Source: Pontibacter liquoris (GTDB taxonomy: Bacteria; Bacteroidota; Bacteroidia; Cytophagales; Hymenobacteraceae). Taken from it: 64,000 nt of DNA. Made by a program: the position numbers and the translations under genes. How positions within the stretch are numbered: position 1 is the first letter of the stretch; each line of letters opens with the position of its first letter. Below the pieces are notes generated by a model that saw nothing but the letters and a program-made list of their open reading frames with translations, did no database searches and was not told where the DNA came from. Shown here one piece after another: positions 16,515-25,966 of the stretch. The stretch is from positions 62,001-126,000 of the forward strand of contig NZ_JALEBG010000002.1 in NCBI RefSeq assembly GCF_022758235.1. Direction: 5' to 3'.

Positions 16515-17051
16515 TTAAAGCGCTACGGTCATTTCGGTTGCTATATTTAACGCCAGCGTAGCCGCCAGCGGATTGTTGTTGGTGCCGGCGTTCAGCCGAA
16601 AGGTTACCGTGCTGCCGCTTTGCAGCAGGTCCGCCAGCTTTTCGGTGGCTGTGGTATCAGTTACCGGCAGGAGTACCTCTGCCTTGTTTGCCGCTAGGTC
16701 GTAGAGGTTCAGGTCTTCAAACGTGGCAAGCGTCTGAAACGAGGTCGAACCGGAGGGAGCAAAGGCTACTTCCCCCGAAATGACCGCATCCTGGCTGCCT
16801 TCGAAATCTTTGATGGTGTAGGTCATGTTGGTTACCCGAAAAGAGTCCATGGCTTTGGCATGTTTGCGGTATTCACCTGGTACGCTCAGATTGGTCAGCA
16901 CCGAGAACTGTTCGGGGGCGCCGGCTGGGCGGTCCATGCGCAACGAGAGGGTCTGGGGCACCTGGATGTTCGTTTTAAACATCAACGTAGCGGCTGCCAT
17001 GATCAGCAGCACCACAGTAATCAGCATCTGCAAGGTTTTGAAAGGGCTCAT
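16515..17051 (-). CDS. Hypothetical membrane-anchored protein, 178 residues
   Basis: One N-terminal membrane helix (about residues 9-25, MLITVVLLIMAAATLMF), then a periplasmic beta-rich part of about 150 residues with no cysteines. It has several regular strands such as QVPQTLSLRMDRP and DAVISGEVAFAP. The family is not recognised. It has no lipobox, so the N-terminal helix probably stays as an anchor. Convergent with the DUF2798-like gene. Confidence 0.7.
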   Translation of the reverse strand: MSPFKTLQMLITVVLLIMAAATLMFKTNIQVPQTLSLRMDRPAGAPEQFSVLTNLSVPGEYRKHAKAMDSFRVTNMTYTIKDFEGSQDAVISGEVAFAPSGSTSFQTLATFEDLNLYDLAANKAEVLLPVTDTTATEKLADLLQSGSTVTFRLNAGTNNNPLAATLALNIATEMTVAL

Positions 17052-17585
17052 GGGTTAGTTATAGAGGGTGAAGAGAAGCGAGCTACATAGTGACTTTGCT
17101 ATATTATAGCACTTTTTAAATTTTCCTTTGAACACTACAAATATAAGGATGTTTTTATATATTGAAAATATTCTATAAAAAATAGTTATATACCAATGTA
17201 TTCACATTATTATATATAGTTTATACACTATTTATCAACATATCGCCTCCCCTTCTGTCTGCCTTGCCCCAAAGCAAGTATGGCGCCTACAGGTCTGTAT
17301 AAGGCTTTTGCCTACATATCTGCCAGCTTTGGCTGCCGCTTTCCCTGCTGCCTTCTACTTGGGAGAAGGCATCCTGCCTGTGGATAACTCTATCGCTCTA
17401 ACCGCTTGTAAACGCTTCATAACTTGCTTCGGCCCTGCTGCCCAAGGGCGTAACGCCATTTCCTGTTATACTTCCGCGCTACTGAACCAGCGCCGGCCCC
17501 GCCGTGTTGCAAAGGAGTAGCACAGAAATTAGCTGCAGAATGCCTATTTTTGCAGCTGCAATTGCTGCATTCCTTATACCTGATG
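17052..17585. other. Intergenic region, AT-rich on the left
   Basis: 17095-17245 is very AT-rich and probably holds the promoter of the minus-strand gene. 17250-17585 has normal composition. Open frames here lack coding character and no RNA was recognised. A TTATACTT word lies at 17466-17473. Confidence 0.55.
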
Positions 17586-19802
17586 ATGCCTTATACTTTG
17601 GAGAAGCCAACCATCCTGTTAATTACGCCCCCACTTACGCAGTTAAATACCCCATATCCCGCCACAGCTTACCTGACGGGCTTTCTGACGGGGCGCGGCT
17701 ATGCCGTGGCACAAGCCGACTTTGGCATTGAACTGGTGCTGCGCATGTTTTCCAGAACAGGATTGAAGCGGCTCTTTAAAGCCATTGAACAAGGCGATTA
17801 TGAGTTGTCGGATAACAGCCTGCGCATGCTGCGCCTCAAGCGGGAGTACTTAGATACTGTGGAGCCCGTTATCCGCTTTCTGCAAAACAAGGACCTCACG
17901 CTGGCCCAGCAGATCAGCTACAGCCGTTTCCTGCCCGAAGGGGCGCGCTTTGACCAGGTGGAGGACGTGGACTGGGCATTTGGCAGCATGGGCATTACCG
18001 ACAGGGCCCGTTACCTGGCCACCTTATACTTAGAAGACCTGGGCGATCTGATCCGGGAAACCATCTGCCCGTATTTTGCTTTCAGCCGCTATGCCGAAAA
18101 GCTGGCGCTCTCGGCCACCTCTTTCGACCCGCTGGAAGAAGCCTTGCAAGCGGAACCCAACCTGGTAGATAAAATGCTGCTGGAACTGCTCGAAGAACGC
18201 CTGCAGGAAACAAAACCCGACGCAGTGGGCTTTTCAATTCCTTTTCCGGGCAATTTATATGGTGGCTTGCGGCTGGCACAATATATCAAACAACACTATC
18301 CGCACATAAAAACGCTGATGGGCGGCGGCTATCCCAATACCGAGCTACGCAGCCTGAGCGAGCCGCGCCTCTTCAAGTACATCGATTACGTGACGCTGGA
18401 TGATGGCGAAGGGCCCTGGCTCAAGCTGCTCGAGCACCTGCAGGGCACTCGCCCGCAGGACCAGCTGCAACGCACGTTTCTGCTGCAGCAGGGCAAGGTA
18501 ACGTATGTGAACAACTGCACCGATGCTGACATTCCGCACGCCGAAGTAGGCACGCCTGACTACACGGGTTTGCCCCTGCGCGACTATTTATCGGTGATCG
18601 ATGTGATCAACCCCATGCACCGCCTTTGGAGCGATGGCCGCTGGAACAAGCTAACAGTGGCCCACGGCTGCTACTGGAAGCGTTGCTCGTTCTGCGACAT
18701 CACCCTCGATTACATCAACCGCTACGACGTGGCCCCTGCTACCCTGCTGGCCGATCGCATTGAGCAGCTGATTGCCCAGACCGGCCAGACCGGTTTCCAT
18801 TTTGTGGATGAGGCTGCCCCGCCTGCGCCACTCCGCGACATGGCCATCGAGCTCATCCGCCGGGGCATTAAGATCTCGTGGTGGGGCAATATCCGCTTTG
18901 AAAAAACCTTTACGCCGGATCTGTGCCGCCTGCTGGCTGCGTCGGGTTGCATTGCTGTTTCCGGTGGCCTGGAAGTGGCATCGGACAGGCTGCTGACCCT
19001 GATGGAAAAAGGCGTGAGCATTGGCCAGGTAGCCCGCGTAACCGACAGCTTTACCCAGGCCGGCATTATGGTGCATGCCTACCTCATGTATGGCTTCCCC
19101 ACCGAAACCACCCAGGAGACCATTGACTCGCTGGAAGTAGTACGCCAGCTGTTTGAGAACGGCGTGATTCAATCCGGTTACTGGCACCGCTTTAGTATGA
19201 CGGCCCACAGCCCGATCGGGAAGAACCCTGAGAAGTATGGCGTAGTGAAAGTGGGGCCGGAGCAAGGGGCTTTTGCTTACAACGATCTTTGGCATGACGA
19301 TCCGCAGGGCACCGACCATAGCTTGTTTGGCGAGGGGCTGGCCAAAGCCATCTATAATTACATGCATGGGGTGGCACTGGAGGAACCGCTCTCGTTCTGG
19401 TTTGATTTTAAAACTCCGCGCACCACGCTAAAGCCTGATCTGATCGGCAGCGCCATTGCGCAACCGCATCGCCCCGACAGCACCCGGCTAAATGCGCGCG
19501 TGTTGTGGCTGGGCACCATCCCCGAAATAGAGTTCACGATGATTGCCCGTAAGGGAGAAACCCTGGAGCGCTGCCTGCTTACGTTTTTTGAGAAAGCGGA
19601 GGATTTTCAGGTGAAAACTACGGCTATTATTGGGCAGTGGCTGTTTGACATGCTGCCCCGGCTGATGCCTGACAGCCCGGAGGCACTTACCTTAAAGCAA
19701 CTGGAGGCCAGCTTTCCGGCGGAGGCGCACCTTCGCTTTTCGGAGTTCATGAGCTCGCCTACCTGGCTGGAGCTGCGCGAAAAGGCGCTGCTGCTTTTGT
19801 AA
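17586..19802 (+). CDS. B12-binding radical SAM protein
   Basis: A 738-residue enzyme starting at MPYTLEKPTILLITPP; an adjacent ATG at 17583 and one at 17550 are alternatives. The N-terminal part resembles a B12-binding Rossmann domain (DAVGFSIPFPGNLYGGLRLAQYIK, then TLMGGGYPNTE). The radical SAM core has the iron-sulphur motif HGCYWKRCSFCDI (first Cys about residue 362), spaced C-x4-C-x2-C instead of the usual C-x3-C-x2-C. Later motifs are FHFVDEAAPP, ISWWGNIRFEKTF, SGGLEVASDRLL and HAYLMYGFPTET. Such enzymes catalyse methyl transfers or rearrangements; the substrate is unknown. It probably needs the cobalamin taken up by the nearby unit. Confidence 0.87.
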   Translation: MPYTLEKPTILLITPPLTQLNTPYPATAYLTGFLTGRGYAVAQADFGIELVLRMFSRTGLKRLFKAIEQGDYELSDNSLRMLRLKREYLDTVEPVIRFLQNKDLTLAQQISYSRFLPEGARFDQVEDVDWAFGSMGITDRARYLATLYLEDLGDLIRETICPYFAFSRYAEKLALSATSFDPLEEALQAEPNLVDKMLLELLEERLQETKPDAVGFSIPFPGNLYGGLRLAQYIKQHYPHIKTLMGGGYPNTELRSLSEPRLFKYIDYVTLDDGEGPWLKLLEHLQGTRPQDQLQRTFLLQQGKVTYVNNCTDADIPHAEVGTPDYTGLPLRDYLSVIDVINPMHRLWSDGRWNKLTVAHGCYWKRCSFCDITLDYINRYDVAPATLLADRIEQLIAQTGQTGFHFVDEAAPPAPLRDMAIELIRRGIKISWWGNIRFEKTFTPDLCRLLAASGCIAVSGGLEVASDRLLTLMEKGVSIGQVARVTDSFTQAGIMVHAYLMYGFPTETTQETIDSLEVVRQLFENGVIQSGYWHRFSMTAHSPIGKNPEKYGVVKVGPEQGAFAYNDLWHDDPQGTDHSLFGEGLAKAIYNYMHGVALEEPLSFWFDFKTPRTTLKPDLIGSAIAQPHRPDSTRLNARVLWLGTIPEIEFTMIARKGETLERCLLTFFEKAEDFQVKTTAIIGQWLFDMLPRLMPDSPEALTLKQLEASFPAEAHLRFSEFMSSPTWLELREKALLLL

Positions 19803-19842
19803 ACAGCGGTAAGTATAACTGCTCCAACAGCGCGTTCCGCAA

Positions 19843-20775
19843 CTACTCGTTGTGCGGTCCCCGATCGAGGGGCGGCAGCGCATACGAAATGCCAAAGCGC
19901 TTGAGGTAATCTTTCAGTGGTGGGAGCCCCATTTCGGCGCGCCGGTTATCTACATGTGGTTCGTCGAGGATAGGATGAAGCTCGTAGCGTTGCGTTTCGG
20001 GGTTAAGGCGCACTTGGCTGCCGTAGAGCTGGGGTTTGCCGTTGCCCGCCAGGATGCGGTCTTCCAGCAAGGCCAGGTTTGCTTTGGACACCTCCCCTTT
20101 CTCCGCGGCGGCACGCATGAGCGGCACATACTTCTCCTGTATTTTCAGGTCGGCGTGCTGCACCACCAGGAAAACGGCCAGGGTTGCTTTCGGCCCGACC
20201 AGGGTTTTGCCAGGCCAGCCATATTCGTCCAGAATGCACGTCACTTCCTTTAGGTTGGCCGCATCCGCTTTGTTCATGCGGCTCTCCAGCATTTTCCACT
20301 GCTCCGAAGCCATCCCGTAATTCGCCTGCACAGAGTCGATCATGCGGCGGTATTTCTGGTCCTGCTCAAACACCAGTTCGAGGCGGGCTTTTAAGGGCTG
20401 GTTATAATTTGCCTCTATGCGGGCTACATTTTCCTCCAGTTTCCGCACCAGGGCGGGCCAGCGCTTGCCGGTCCGCAGGCTGCTCAGGTCGCTGTCCTGC
20501 TTCAGGTGGCTAACGTTCATAAAGCCTTTTTCTATAGCGGCGTTCAGGTACCCAAAGGCTTTCTTTTTGTTTCCGGCTAGGGCCCAGGAGCAGGCGGCGT
20601 TGTAGTAATCGGTGCTGCTGCCGGTGCCTTTGCGCAGGGCTTTATCGTAGAGCTTAGCGGATGCTTCGAAATCATTGGCTTCATAGCGGGAATATGCCTC
20701 GCCCACAGATTGTGCCCTGCCAGCAGTAACCAGGCAAAGAAAACACAGCAGGGTTAAAAGAAGCGATCGTATCAT
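19843..20775 (-). CDS. Secreted TPR-like protein with DUF6624 domain
   Basis: A 310-residue protein with signal peptide MIRSLLLTLLCFLCLVTAGRAQ. Residues about 25-110 form TPR-like helices (AYSRYEANDFEASAKLYDKAL, YYNAACSWALAGNKKKAFGYLNAAIEKGF). The second half has the DUF6624 pattern: DSVQANYGMASEQWKML, DEYGWPGKTLVGPKA, LVVQHADLKIQEKYVPLM and LLEDRILAGNGKPQLYGSQ. It probably acts in the periplasm; the DUF6624 function is unknown. Convergent with the radical SAM gene. Confidence 0.82.
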   Translation of the reverse strand: MIRSLLLTLLCFLCLVTAGRAQSVGEAYSRYEANDFEASAKLYDKALRKGTGSSTDYYNAACSWALAGNKKKAFGYLNAAIEKGFMNVSHLKQDSDLSSLRTGKRWPALVRKLEENVARIEANYNQPLKARLELVFEQDQKYRRMIDSVQANYGMASEQWKMLESRMNKADAANLKEVTCILDEYGWPGKTLVGPKATLAVFLVVQHADLKIQEKYVPLMRAAAEKGEVSKANLALLEDRILAGNGKPQLYGSQVRLNPETQRYELHPILDEPHVDNRRAEMGLPPLKDYLKRFGISYALPPLDRGPHNE

Positions 20776-21113
20776 GAGAGAACAGCGATAGAAATACTGT
20801 TGCTACAAAAATATCAAATTATATATAGCAACATACATCTATTTATTTTTTCAAGCTCTTCAATCTCATCTCCTTACCCAGGTGTGCGCTTCATTACCCG
20901 CCTTTGCAGAACAGAAAACAGGCTATTTTTCAACACGCATGCAACCCTTTGGCCTGTGTTTGCATCTTGCTCTTAGAAAGGGAAACGCGCTCCTGCCGCT
21001 CTCTTTCTGCCTGCCCTATCTTTCCCAAATAAAACTATGAAGTCCCTGGTCCTGTTCTACTTCCTTTGCGGAGTGGAACAGGTAAACCCAGCGCCAGGGC
21101 AAAGGATACAACA
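20776..21113. other. Intergenic region
   Basis: AT-rich between 20810 and 20850, where a promoter of the minus-strand gene may lie. A short frame near 21036 is not convincing. No RNA was recognised. A TTATACTT word overlaps the stop end of the next gene (21114-21121). Confidence 0.5.
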
Positions 21114-21647
21114 TTATACTTGCCGCTGCATGTACAGATCACGTTGCACATCCTGGCCAAGTATAAACGTCAGCTCTCCTGCTTCTTCAAAGTGATACTT
21201 GTGGTAAAAGCGCATCGCCCGCTGGTTGTGTTCCCACACGGTCAGCCATACTACATCATGTCCGTTTTTCCGAGCTCTTTCCAGGCAAAGCTGCATCAGG
21301 CGGTCGCCTAATCCCTTTCCGGTCCATTCATGTAAAATATAAAGGCGGCTTATCTGTAAGGGCTTTTGCCCCCGGATTTCGTCAGGTGCCTTGCCAGCAT
21401 TCAGTTTTACATAGGCGACAGCCTGCTCCTGCACCTCCACGATCACAAACGCGGTTTCCGGGTCACACAGCTCTTCCGTTTGCAGTTCCGGCGTATACAT
21501 GGTGGGGCGAAAAGCGGCCATGTCTTCTGGCCGGTTATACGCGGCGAAGGTTTCGTAAAAGGTGCGCCAGCCCAGTTCCGCCAGCAGCTCGGCATCGGCC
21601 AGTGTGCCGCTTCTGAACTGAAAAGCGTTCGTGTCAGCTGAACTCAT
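21114..21647 (-). CDS. GNAT-family N-acetyltransferase, PaiA-like
   Basis: A 177-residue acetyl-CoA-dependent transferase. ATG 21647 (MSSADTNAFQFRSGT) is preferred; the longer reading starts at a TTG. The pattern ADAELLAELGWRTFYETFAAYNRPEDMAAF resembles PaiA and related polyamine/protein acetyltransferases, followed by ISRLYILHEWTGKGLGDRLMQLCLE (acetyl-CoA loop) and WLTVWEHNQRAMRFYHKYHFEEAGE. The exact substrate is not known. Codon use is like its neighbours. Confidence 0.87.
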   Translation of the reverse strand: MSSADTNAFQFRSGTLADAELLAELGWRTFYETFAAYNRPEDMAAFRPTMYTPELQTEELCDPETAFVIVEVQEQAVAYVKLNAGKAPDEIRGQKPLQISRLYILHEWTGKGLGDRLMQLCLERARKNGHDVVWLTVWEHNQRAMRFYHKYHFEEAGELTFILGQDVQRDLYMQRQV

Positions 21648-21673
21648 CATAGCAAAAGAAATCAAAAGATGTT

Positions 21674-21706
21674 AAAAAACGCCCCTCTGCAGGATGCACA
21701 GGGGCG
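21674..21706 (-). terminator. Terminator for the M28 peptidase gene
   Basis: On the minus strand CGCCCCT/AGGGGCG forms a 7-bp stem with a 13-base loop, followed by six T. It lies about 108 bases past the M28 stop. Confidence 0.6.
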
Positions 21707-21814
21707 CTATACTTTACAAAACGGATCAGAAGGATAAGTATAGCCCTGCACCAGGCAGATATGCAGAGGCGCTATCCTGCTCTACGATGCCGGGTTTTAT
21801 ACTTTGAGCGACGG

Positions 21815-23494
21815 TTAAGGCAGGTACGCTTCCCGGATGGCTTTAAATTCAGAGCCCGTTTTCCACTTGGGCCACACCCCTGCTACCGATAACCGCTTAC
21901 CTACCTGATAAAGAAGCGTCAAATCTTCCACAGCGCCATCCGCCACATAGCCGGCGTGTACTTCGTCGGATGGTTTGTGGTAGTAGTTGGCGTAAAAGGC
22001 GTCTAGCTGCTGCTTGCCATAGGCTTTCCCTCTTTCCACATCGTCAATGCCCGGGCCGATGAATAAGGCTGGAATCCCGATCTTGGCAAAGTTGAAATGG
22101 TCGGACCGGTAGTATAAACCGGCTTCCGGGTTTGGTTCGGGCGCCACGTAGCGGCCTACTTTTTTGCCTTCTTCAGCAATGTAATCTTCCAGCTCGGACT
22201 GGCCCATGCCAAAAAGCACGATGTCTTTGGTTCTGCCATAGGAGTTAAGCATGTCCATGTTGATGTTGGCCACGGTCTTTTCTTTCGGGAACACCGGGTG
22301 TTCGGCATAGTAGGCCGAGCCCCAAAGCCCCTGCTCTTCGGCGGTAACAGCTAAAAACACGATGCTTCTTTCCGGCCTGCCAGGCTGGCTTTTAAACACT
22401 TTAGCAATCTCCAGCAGACCGGCAACGCCGCTGGCATCGTCTACGGCACCGTTGTAAATGCTGTCGCCGGTGGCATCTGCTTTGCCAATGCCCAGGTGGT
22501 CCCAGTGGGCCGAGTAGAGAATGTTTTCGTCCGGGCTTTTAGCACCGGTGAGCTTGGCAATGAAGTTATGCGACTTATCATACTTTGTTTTCACCGTCAT
22601 CGCCGTGCTGACGTTCAGGTGCAGCGGAACAGGTTTAGAACCTGGCTTGGATGCTTTGGCGACAAGCGACGTATAGTCCATACCGGCAGCAGCCAGCAGT
22701 TTCTTGCCCACCTCGTTCGACACCCAGCCCTCCATGGCGCACTTATAGGTCTCTTTTCCCCTCGAATCTAAGTATAGCTTGGAGGTGTTCCAGTTGTTCT
22801 GCACGACCTCAAAGCCATAGCCGGCCGGTTCTGTGCTATGGATAATCAGGCAGCCTTTGGCTCCCTGGCGGGCAGCTTCCTCAAATTTATAGGTCCAGCG
22901 TCCGTAGTAGGTCATGGTGCGGCCTTTAAAAACAGCGGGGTCCTGCGCATAAAACCCGGGATCGTTTACCAGCACCACCACTACTTTGTCTTTTACATCC
23001 AGCCCGGCATAGTCGTTCCAGTTATACTCGGGGGCCACAATGCCAAAACCGGCAAACACCAGCTCGCTCGCGTCTACCGTTACTGCCGGGTCGGTGCGCC
23101 GGGTCCAGATCACGTAATCTTTGCGGCCTTCCAGCTTCAGCTCCTGCTTGCCTTTGATGGTCATCGTAGGGCTGGCGGTGGTATGCACATCCACCATGGG
23201 CACTTCCTGCAAATAGCTGTCGCCGTTTCCGGGTTCCAGGCCGAGGGCTTTGAACTCCCGCTCCAGGTAGGCCAGCGTTTTCTTCTCTCCGTTGGTAAAA
23301 GGCTTGCGGCCTTCCAGCTCATCTGCCGAAATTTCGCGCAGGTACCGGCCAAAGCTATCGGTGCGCAGCGTAACAGGCGCAGCTGCTTGCGGGGTTTGTT
23401 GCGCCATAGCGGCTTTGTTTGTATTAGCCGACTGGCAGGCGGGCAGGAAGCACACAGCAGCAGGCAGGCAAAGCAGTAGCAATTGTTTTATCAT
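21815..23494 (-). CDS. M28-family metallopeptidase lipoprotein with PA domain
   Basis: A 559-residue zinc aminopeptidase/carboxypeptidase with lipobox LPAC-Q, so probably anchored to a membrane and acting outside the cytoplasm. Residues about 120-310 include a PA-like insert (LVFAGFGIVAPEYNWNDYAG, VVVLVNDPGF). The M28 catalytic part has YSAHWDHLG, GAVDDASGVAGLLEIAK, VTAEEQGLWGSAYYAEHP, NINMDMLN and YYRSDHFNFAKIGIPA, giving the two-zinc ligands and the catalytic glutamate. It lies downstream of uvrB on the same strand but is separated from it by a terminator. Confidence 0.93.
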   Translation of the reverse strand: MIKQLLLLCLPAAVCFLPACQSANTNKAAMAQQTPQAAAPVTLRTDSFGRYLREISADELEGRKPFTNGEKKTLAYLEREFKALGLEPGNGDSYLQEVPMVDVHTTASPTMTIKGKQELKLEGRKDYVIWTRRTDPAVTVDASELVFAGFGIVAPEYNWNDYAGLDVKDKVVVVLVNDPGFYAQDPAVFKGRTMTYYGRWTYKFEEAARQGAKGCLIIHSTEPAGYGFEVVQNNWNTSKLYLDSRGKETYKCAMEGWVSNEVGKKLLAAAGMDYTSLVAKASKPGSKPVPLHLNVSTAMTVKTKYDKSHNFIAKLTGAKSPDENILYSAHWDHLGIGKADATGDSIYNGAVDDASGVAGLLEIAKVFKSQPGRPERSIVFLAVTAEEQGLWGSAYYAEHPVFPKEKTVANINMDMLNSYGRTKDIVLFGMGQSELEDYIAEEGKKVGRYVAPEPNPEAGLYYRSDHFNFAKIGIPALFIGPGIDDVERGKAYGKQQLDAFYANYYHKPSDEVHAGYVADGAVEDLTLLYQVGKRLSVAGVWPKWKTGSEFKAIREAYLP

Positions 23495-23550
23495 GGTGGT
23501 CCTGTTTTGTTAGCGGTGTAAAGATAAGCGGTGATGGACATGCATCAAAA

Positions 23551-23584
23551 AAGCAAGGGGCTGCTATATTCGTATAACAGCCCC
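23551..23584 (-). terminator. Terminator after uvrB
   Basis: On the minus strand a GGGGCTG/CAGCCCC stem is extended by TATA/TATA past a mismatch, and is followed by TTGCTTTTTT. The inner loop on the plus strand is TTCG. Confidence 0.75.
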
Positions 23585-23602
23585 TGCAGAAAGTATAACG
23601 CG

Positions 23603-25630
23603 TTAGTCGCGCTTTGATTTAAGCAGTTGCCGCAACTCGGCCAGCTCGTCGCGGTACTTGGCGGCCTGCAAAAAGTCGAGGTCTTTGGCAGACGCTTCCA
23701 TGAGTTTCTCGGTTTTTTTGATGAGCTTCTCCAGCTCGTCCCGCTTCATGGTCTGGATTACCGGCTCTGCTGCCAGCGACACCTCTCCAGCCCCGGCATA
23801 CGCTTTTACCTCCCGCTTCTTCATGTCGGCAACGGCTGTTTGCTCAAACACTTCCTCATTCGATTTGAGGATGGTGCGCGGCGTAATGCCATGCGCCTCG
23901 TTATAGGCCTGCTGGGTAGCCCGGCGGCGGTTGGTCTCGTCGATGGCGCGCTGCATGGAGCCCGTCATGCGGTCGGCATACATAATCACTTTGCCGTTCT
24001 CGTTTCGGGCGGCGCGGCCCATGGTCTGGATCAGCGAACGCTGGTCGCGCAGAAAGCCTTCCTTATCAGCATCCAGTATGGCGACCAAACTTACCTCCGG
24101 CAGGTCCAGGCCTTCGCGCAGCAGGTTCACCCCGATCAGCACGTCGATGATGCCCAGGCGCAGCTCCCGCAGAATTTCCACGCGGTCCAGCGACTTGACT
24201 TCGGAGTGCAGGTACTTTACCTTGATGTTGAGGCGCTCCAGGTACTTGGCCAGCTCCTCCGACATGCGTTTGGTGAGGGTGGTTACCAGCACACGAGCGC
24301 CGGTTTTCACGCGCTCGTCAATTTCTTCCAGCAGGTCATCTACCTGGTTGGAGCTTGGCCGGATCTCGATCTCCGGGTCCAGCAGCCCGGTTGGGCGGAT
24401 GATCTGCTCGACAATCACCCCTTCGGATTTCTGGATCTCATAGTCGCCGGGCGTGGCGCTCACAAATACCACCTGGTGCATCAGGCTTTCAAACTCGTTG
24501 AAGGTGAGCGGGCGGTTGTCCATGGCGGCCGGCAAGCGGAAGCCATACTCTACCAGCGCCACTTTGCGCGAGCGGTCACCGCCCCACATGGCGCGCACCT
24601 GCGGCACGGTCACGTGGCTCTCGTCGATCACCATCATAAAATCATCCGGAAAATAATCAAGCAAACAGAACGGACGGGCACCCGGCGCACGGCGGTCGAA
24701 GTAGCGGGAGTAGTTCTCGATGCCGGAACAGTAGCCCAGCTCGCGGATCATCTCCAGGTCGAACTCGGTGCGCTCCTTGATGCGCTTGGCCTCGGCCGGG
24801 CGGTCTTCTTTGAGGAAGTATTCGTGCTGGGCCACCATGTCGAACTGGATCTCGTTGATAGCTTGGTGCAGCGTGTCTTTGCCGGTCACGAAAAGGTTGG
24901 CCGGGTAAATGGTGATAGCCGATTCGTCGGATAGCTTTTTACCGGATGCCGGATCGATGCGGTGGATCTGCTCCAGCTCGTCGCCAAAGAAGTATAAACG
25001 GTAGGCAAAGTCGGCATAGGCCGGATAAAGATCTACCGTATCGCCTTTTACCCGGAATGTTCCACGTGTGAATTCGGCTTCGGTGCGGCTATAGAGGATC
25101 TGGACAAAGGTATAAAGCAGGTTGTTGCGGCTGTAGCGCTGCCCTGGTGCCAGGTGCAGCACGTTTTTGCCAAATTCCTCGGGGTTCCCGATACCGTAAA
25201 TACACGACACCGACGCCACCACGATCACATCGCGGCGCCCCGAAAGCAGCGCCGAAGTGGTGTGCAGGCGCAGCTTCTCGATCTCCTCGTTAATGGCCAG
25301 GTCTTTCTCGATGAACACATCTGACGAGGCAATGTAGGCTTCGGGCTGGTAGTAGTCGTAGTAGGAAATAAAGTACTCGACGGCGTTGTTAGGGAAGAAC
25401 TGCTTGAACTCGCCGTAGAGCTGCGCGGCCAGTGTTTTGTTGTGGCACAAGACCAGCGTGGGCTTGCCCGTGTTTTTAATCACGTTGGCCATAGTAAAGG
25501 TTTTACCCGTTCCCGTAGCCCCTAGCAGCACCTGTACCGGTTCCCCGTTCTTAATGCCCTGGGTGAGTTGTTCTATTGCTTTCGGCTGATCGCCGGTCGG
25601 TTGAAATTCTGAGGTTAGCTGAAAATCCAT
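23603..25630 (-). CDS. uvrB: UvrABC excinuclease subunit B
   Basis: A 675-residue helicase-like subunit of nucleotide excision repair. The Walker A motif is VLLGATGTGKTFTMANVI, the beta-hairpin region has YFISYYDYYQPEAYI, and other motifs are VVASVSCIYGIGNPEE, DYFPDDFMMVIDESHVTVPQV, VFVSATPGDYE, GVNLLREGLDLPEVSLVAILDADKEGF and QTMGRAARN. The C-terminal UVR motif (KLIKKTEKLMEASAKDLDFLQAAKYRDEL) binds UvrC. Length and order are standard. A TATCTTTA box (25651-25658, minus strand) about 20 bases upstream may be its -7 element. Confidence 0.98.
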   Translation of the reverse strand: MDFQLTSEFQPTGDQPKAIEQLTQGIKNGEPVQVLLGATGTGKTFTMANVIKNTGKPTLVLCHNKTLAAQLYGEFKQFFPNNAVEYFISYYDYYQPEAYIASSDVFIEKDLAINEEIEKLRLHTTSALLSGRRDVIVVASVSCIYGIGNPEEFGKNVLHLAPGQRYSRNNLLYTFVQILYSRTEAEFTRGTFRVKGDTVDLYPAYADFAYRLYFFGDELEQIHRIDPASGKKLSDESAITIYPANLFVTGKDTLHQAINEIQFDMVAQHEYFLKEDRPAEAKRIKERTEFDLEMIRELGYCSGIENYSRYFDRRAPGARPFCLLDYFPDDFMMVIDESHVTVPQVRAMWGGDRSRKVALVEYGFRLPAAMDNRPLTFNEFESLMHQVVFVSATPGDYEIQKSEGVIVEQIIRPTGLLDPEIEIRPSSNQVDDLLEEIDERVKTGARVLVTTLTKRMSEELAKYLERLNIKVKYLHSEVKSLDRVEILRELRLGIIDVLIGVNLLREGLDLPEVSLVAILDADKEGFLRDQRSLIQTMGRAARNENGKVIMYADRMTGSMQRAIDETNRRRATQQAYNEAHGITPRTILKSNEEVFEQTAVADMKKREVKAYAGAGEVSLAAEPVIQTMKRDELEKLIKKTEKLMEASAKDLDFLQAAKYRDELAELRQLLKSKRD

Positions 25631-25796
25631 TCTTCGCTTTTACGGATGAGTAAAGATAAACTATAACATTAAAAACCAGCAGGAAGTTTACCTTTTCTCG
25701 CATGTTCTGGTTGTTACGCCGTCTAAAAAAACTACCACAAGTATAAGGGGGCCGGCACAGCGCTTTTACCTGTTGGGCAGGTGCGGCTATCCCGGT

Positions 25797-25827
25797 TTAT
25801 ACTTGCCATAAAGCCTGCAAGTATAAA
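25797..25827. repeat. Inverted pair of the TTATACTTGC word
   Basis: TTTATACTTGC, spaced by 10 bases, then GCAAGTATAAA followed by AAAA. It can fold as an 11-bp hairpin between uvrB and the terminator of the next gene. Confidence 0.8.
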
Positions 25828-25876
25828 AAACCATTCTGCCTGGGTGCTTACTGCAATACAGGGTATCCAGCATGAA

Positions 25877-25903
25877 AAAGCCTGCCGAAGATCGGCAGGC
25901 TTT
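25877..25903 (-). terminator. Terminator of the small lipoprotein gene
   Basis: Perfect 12-bp stem with core GCCTGCCGA/TCGGCAGGC and a 3-base loop; on the minus strand a T run follows. Confidence 0.85.
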
Positions 25904-25966
25904 AAGGAAAATGTCACTCTTCCTAATCAAAAAACAACTTATGTATGTAATAAACTGGTAAGCTTT

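Larger units (their letters stand above)
25631..25966. other. Intergenic region with hairpins
   Basis: Holds the upstream region of uvrB, an inverted pair of the TTATACTT word (25797-25827), a third copy at 25739-25746, and the terminator at 25877-25903. No gene was recognised. Confidence 0.6.

Noticed and set aside
23627-24934. Long plus-strand frame (435 codons) opposite uvrB
   Set aside because: It is the antisense shadow of a certain gene, caused by GC-rich codon use.
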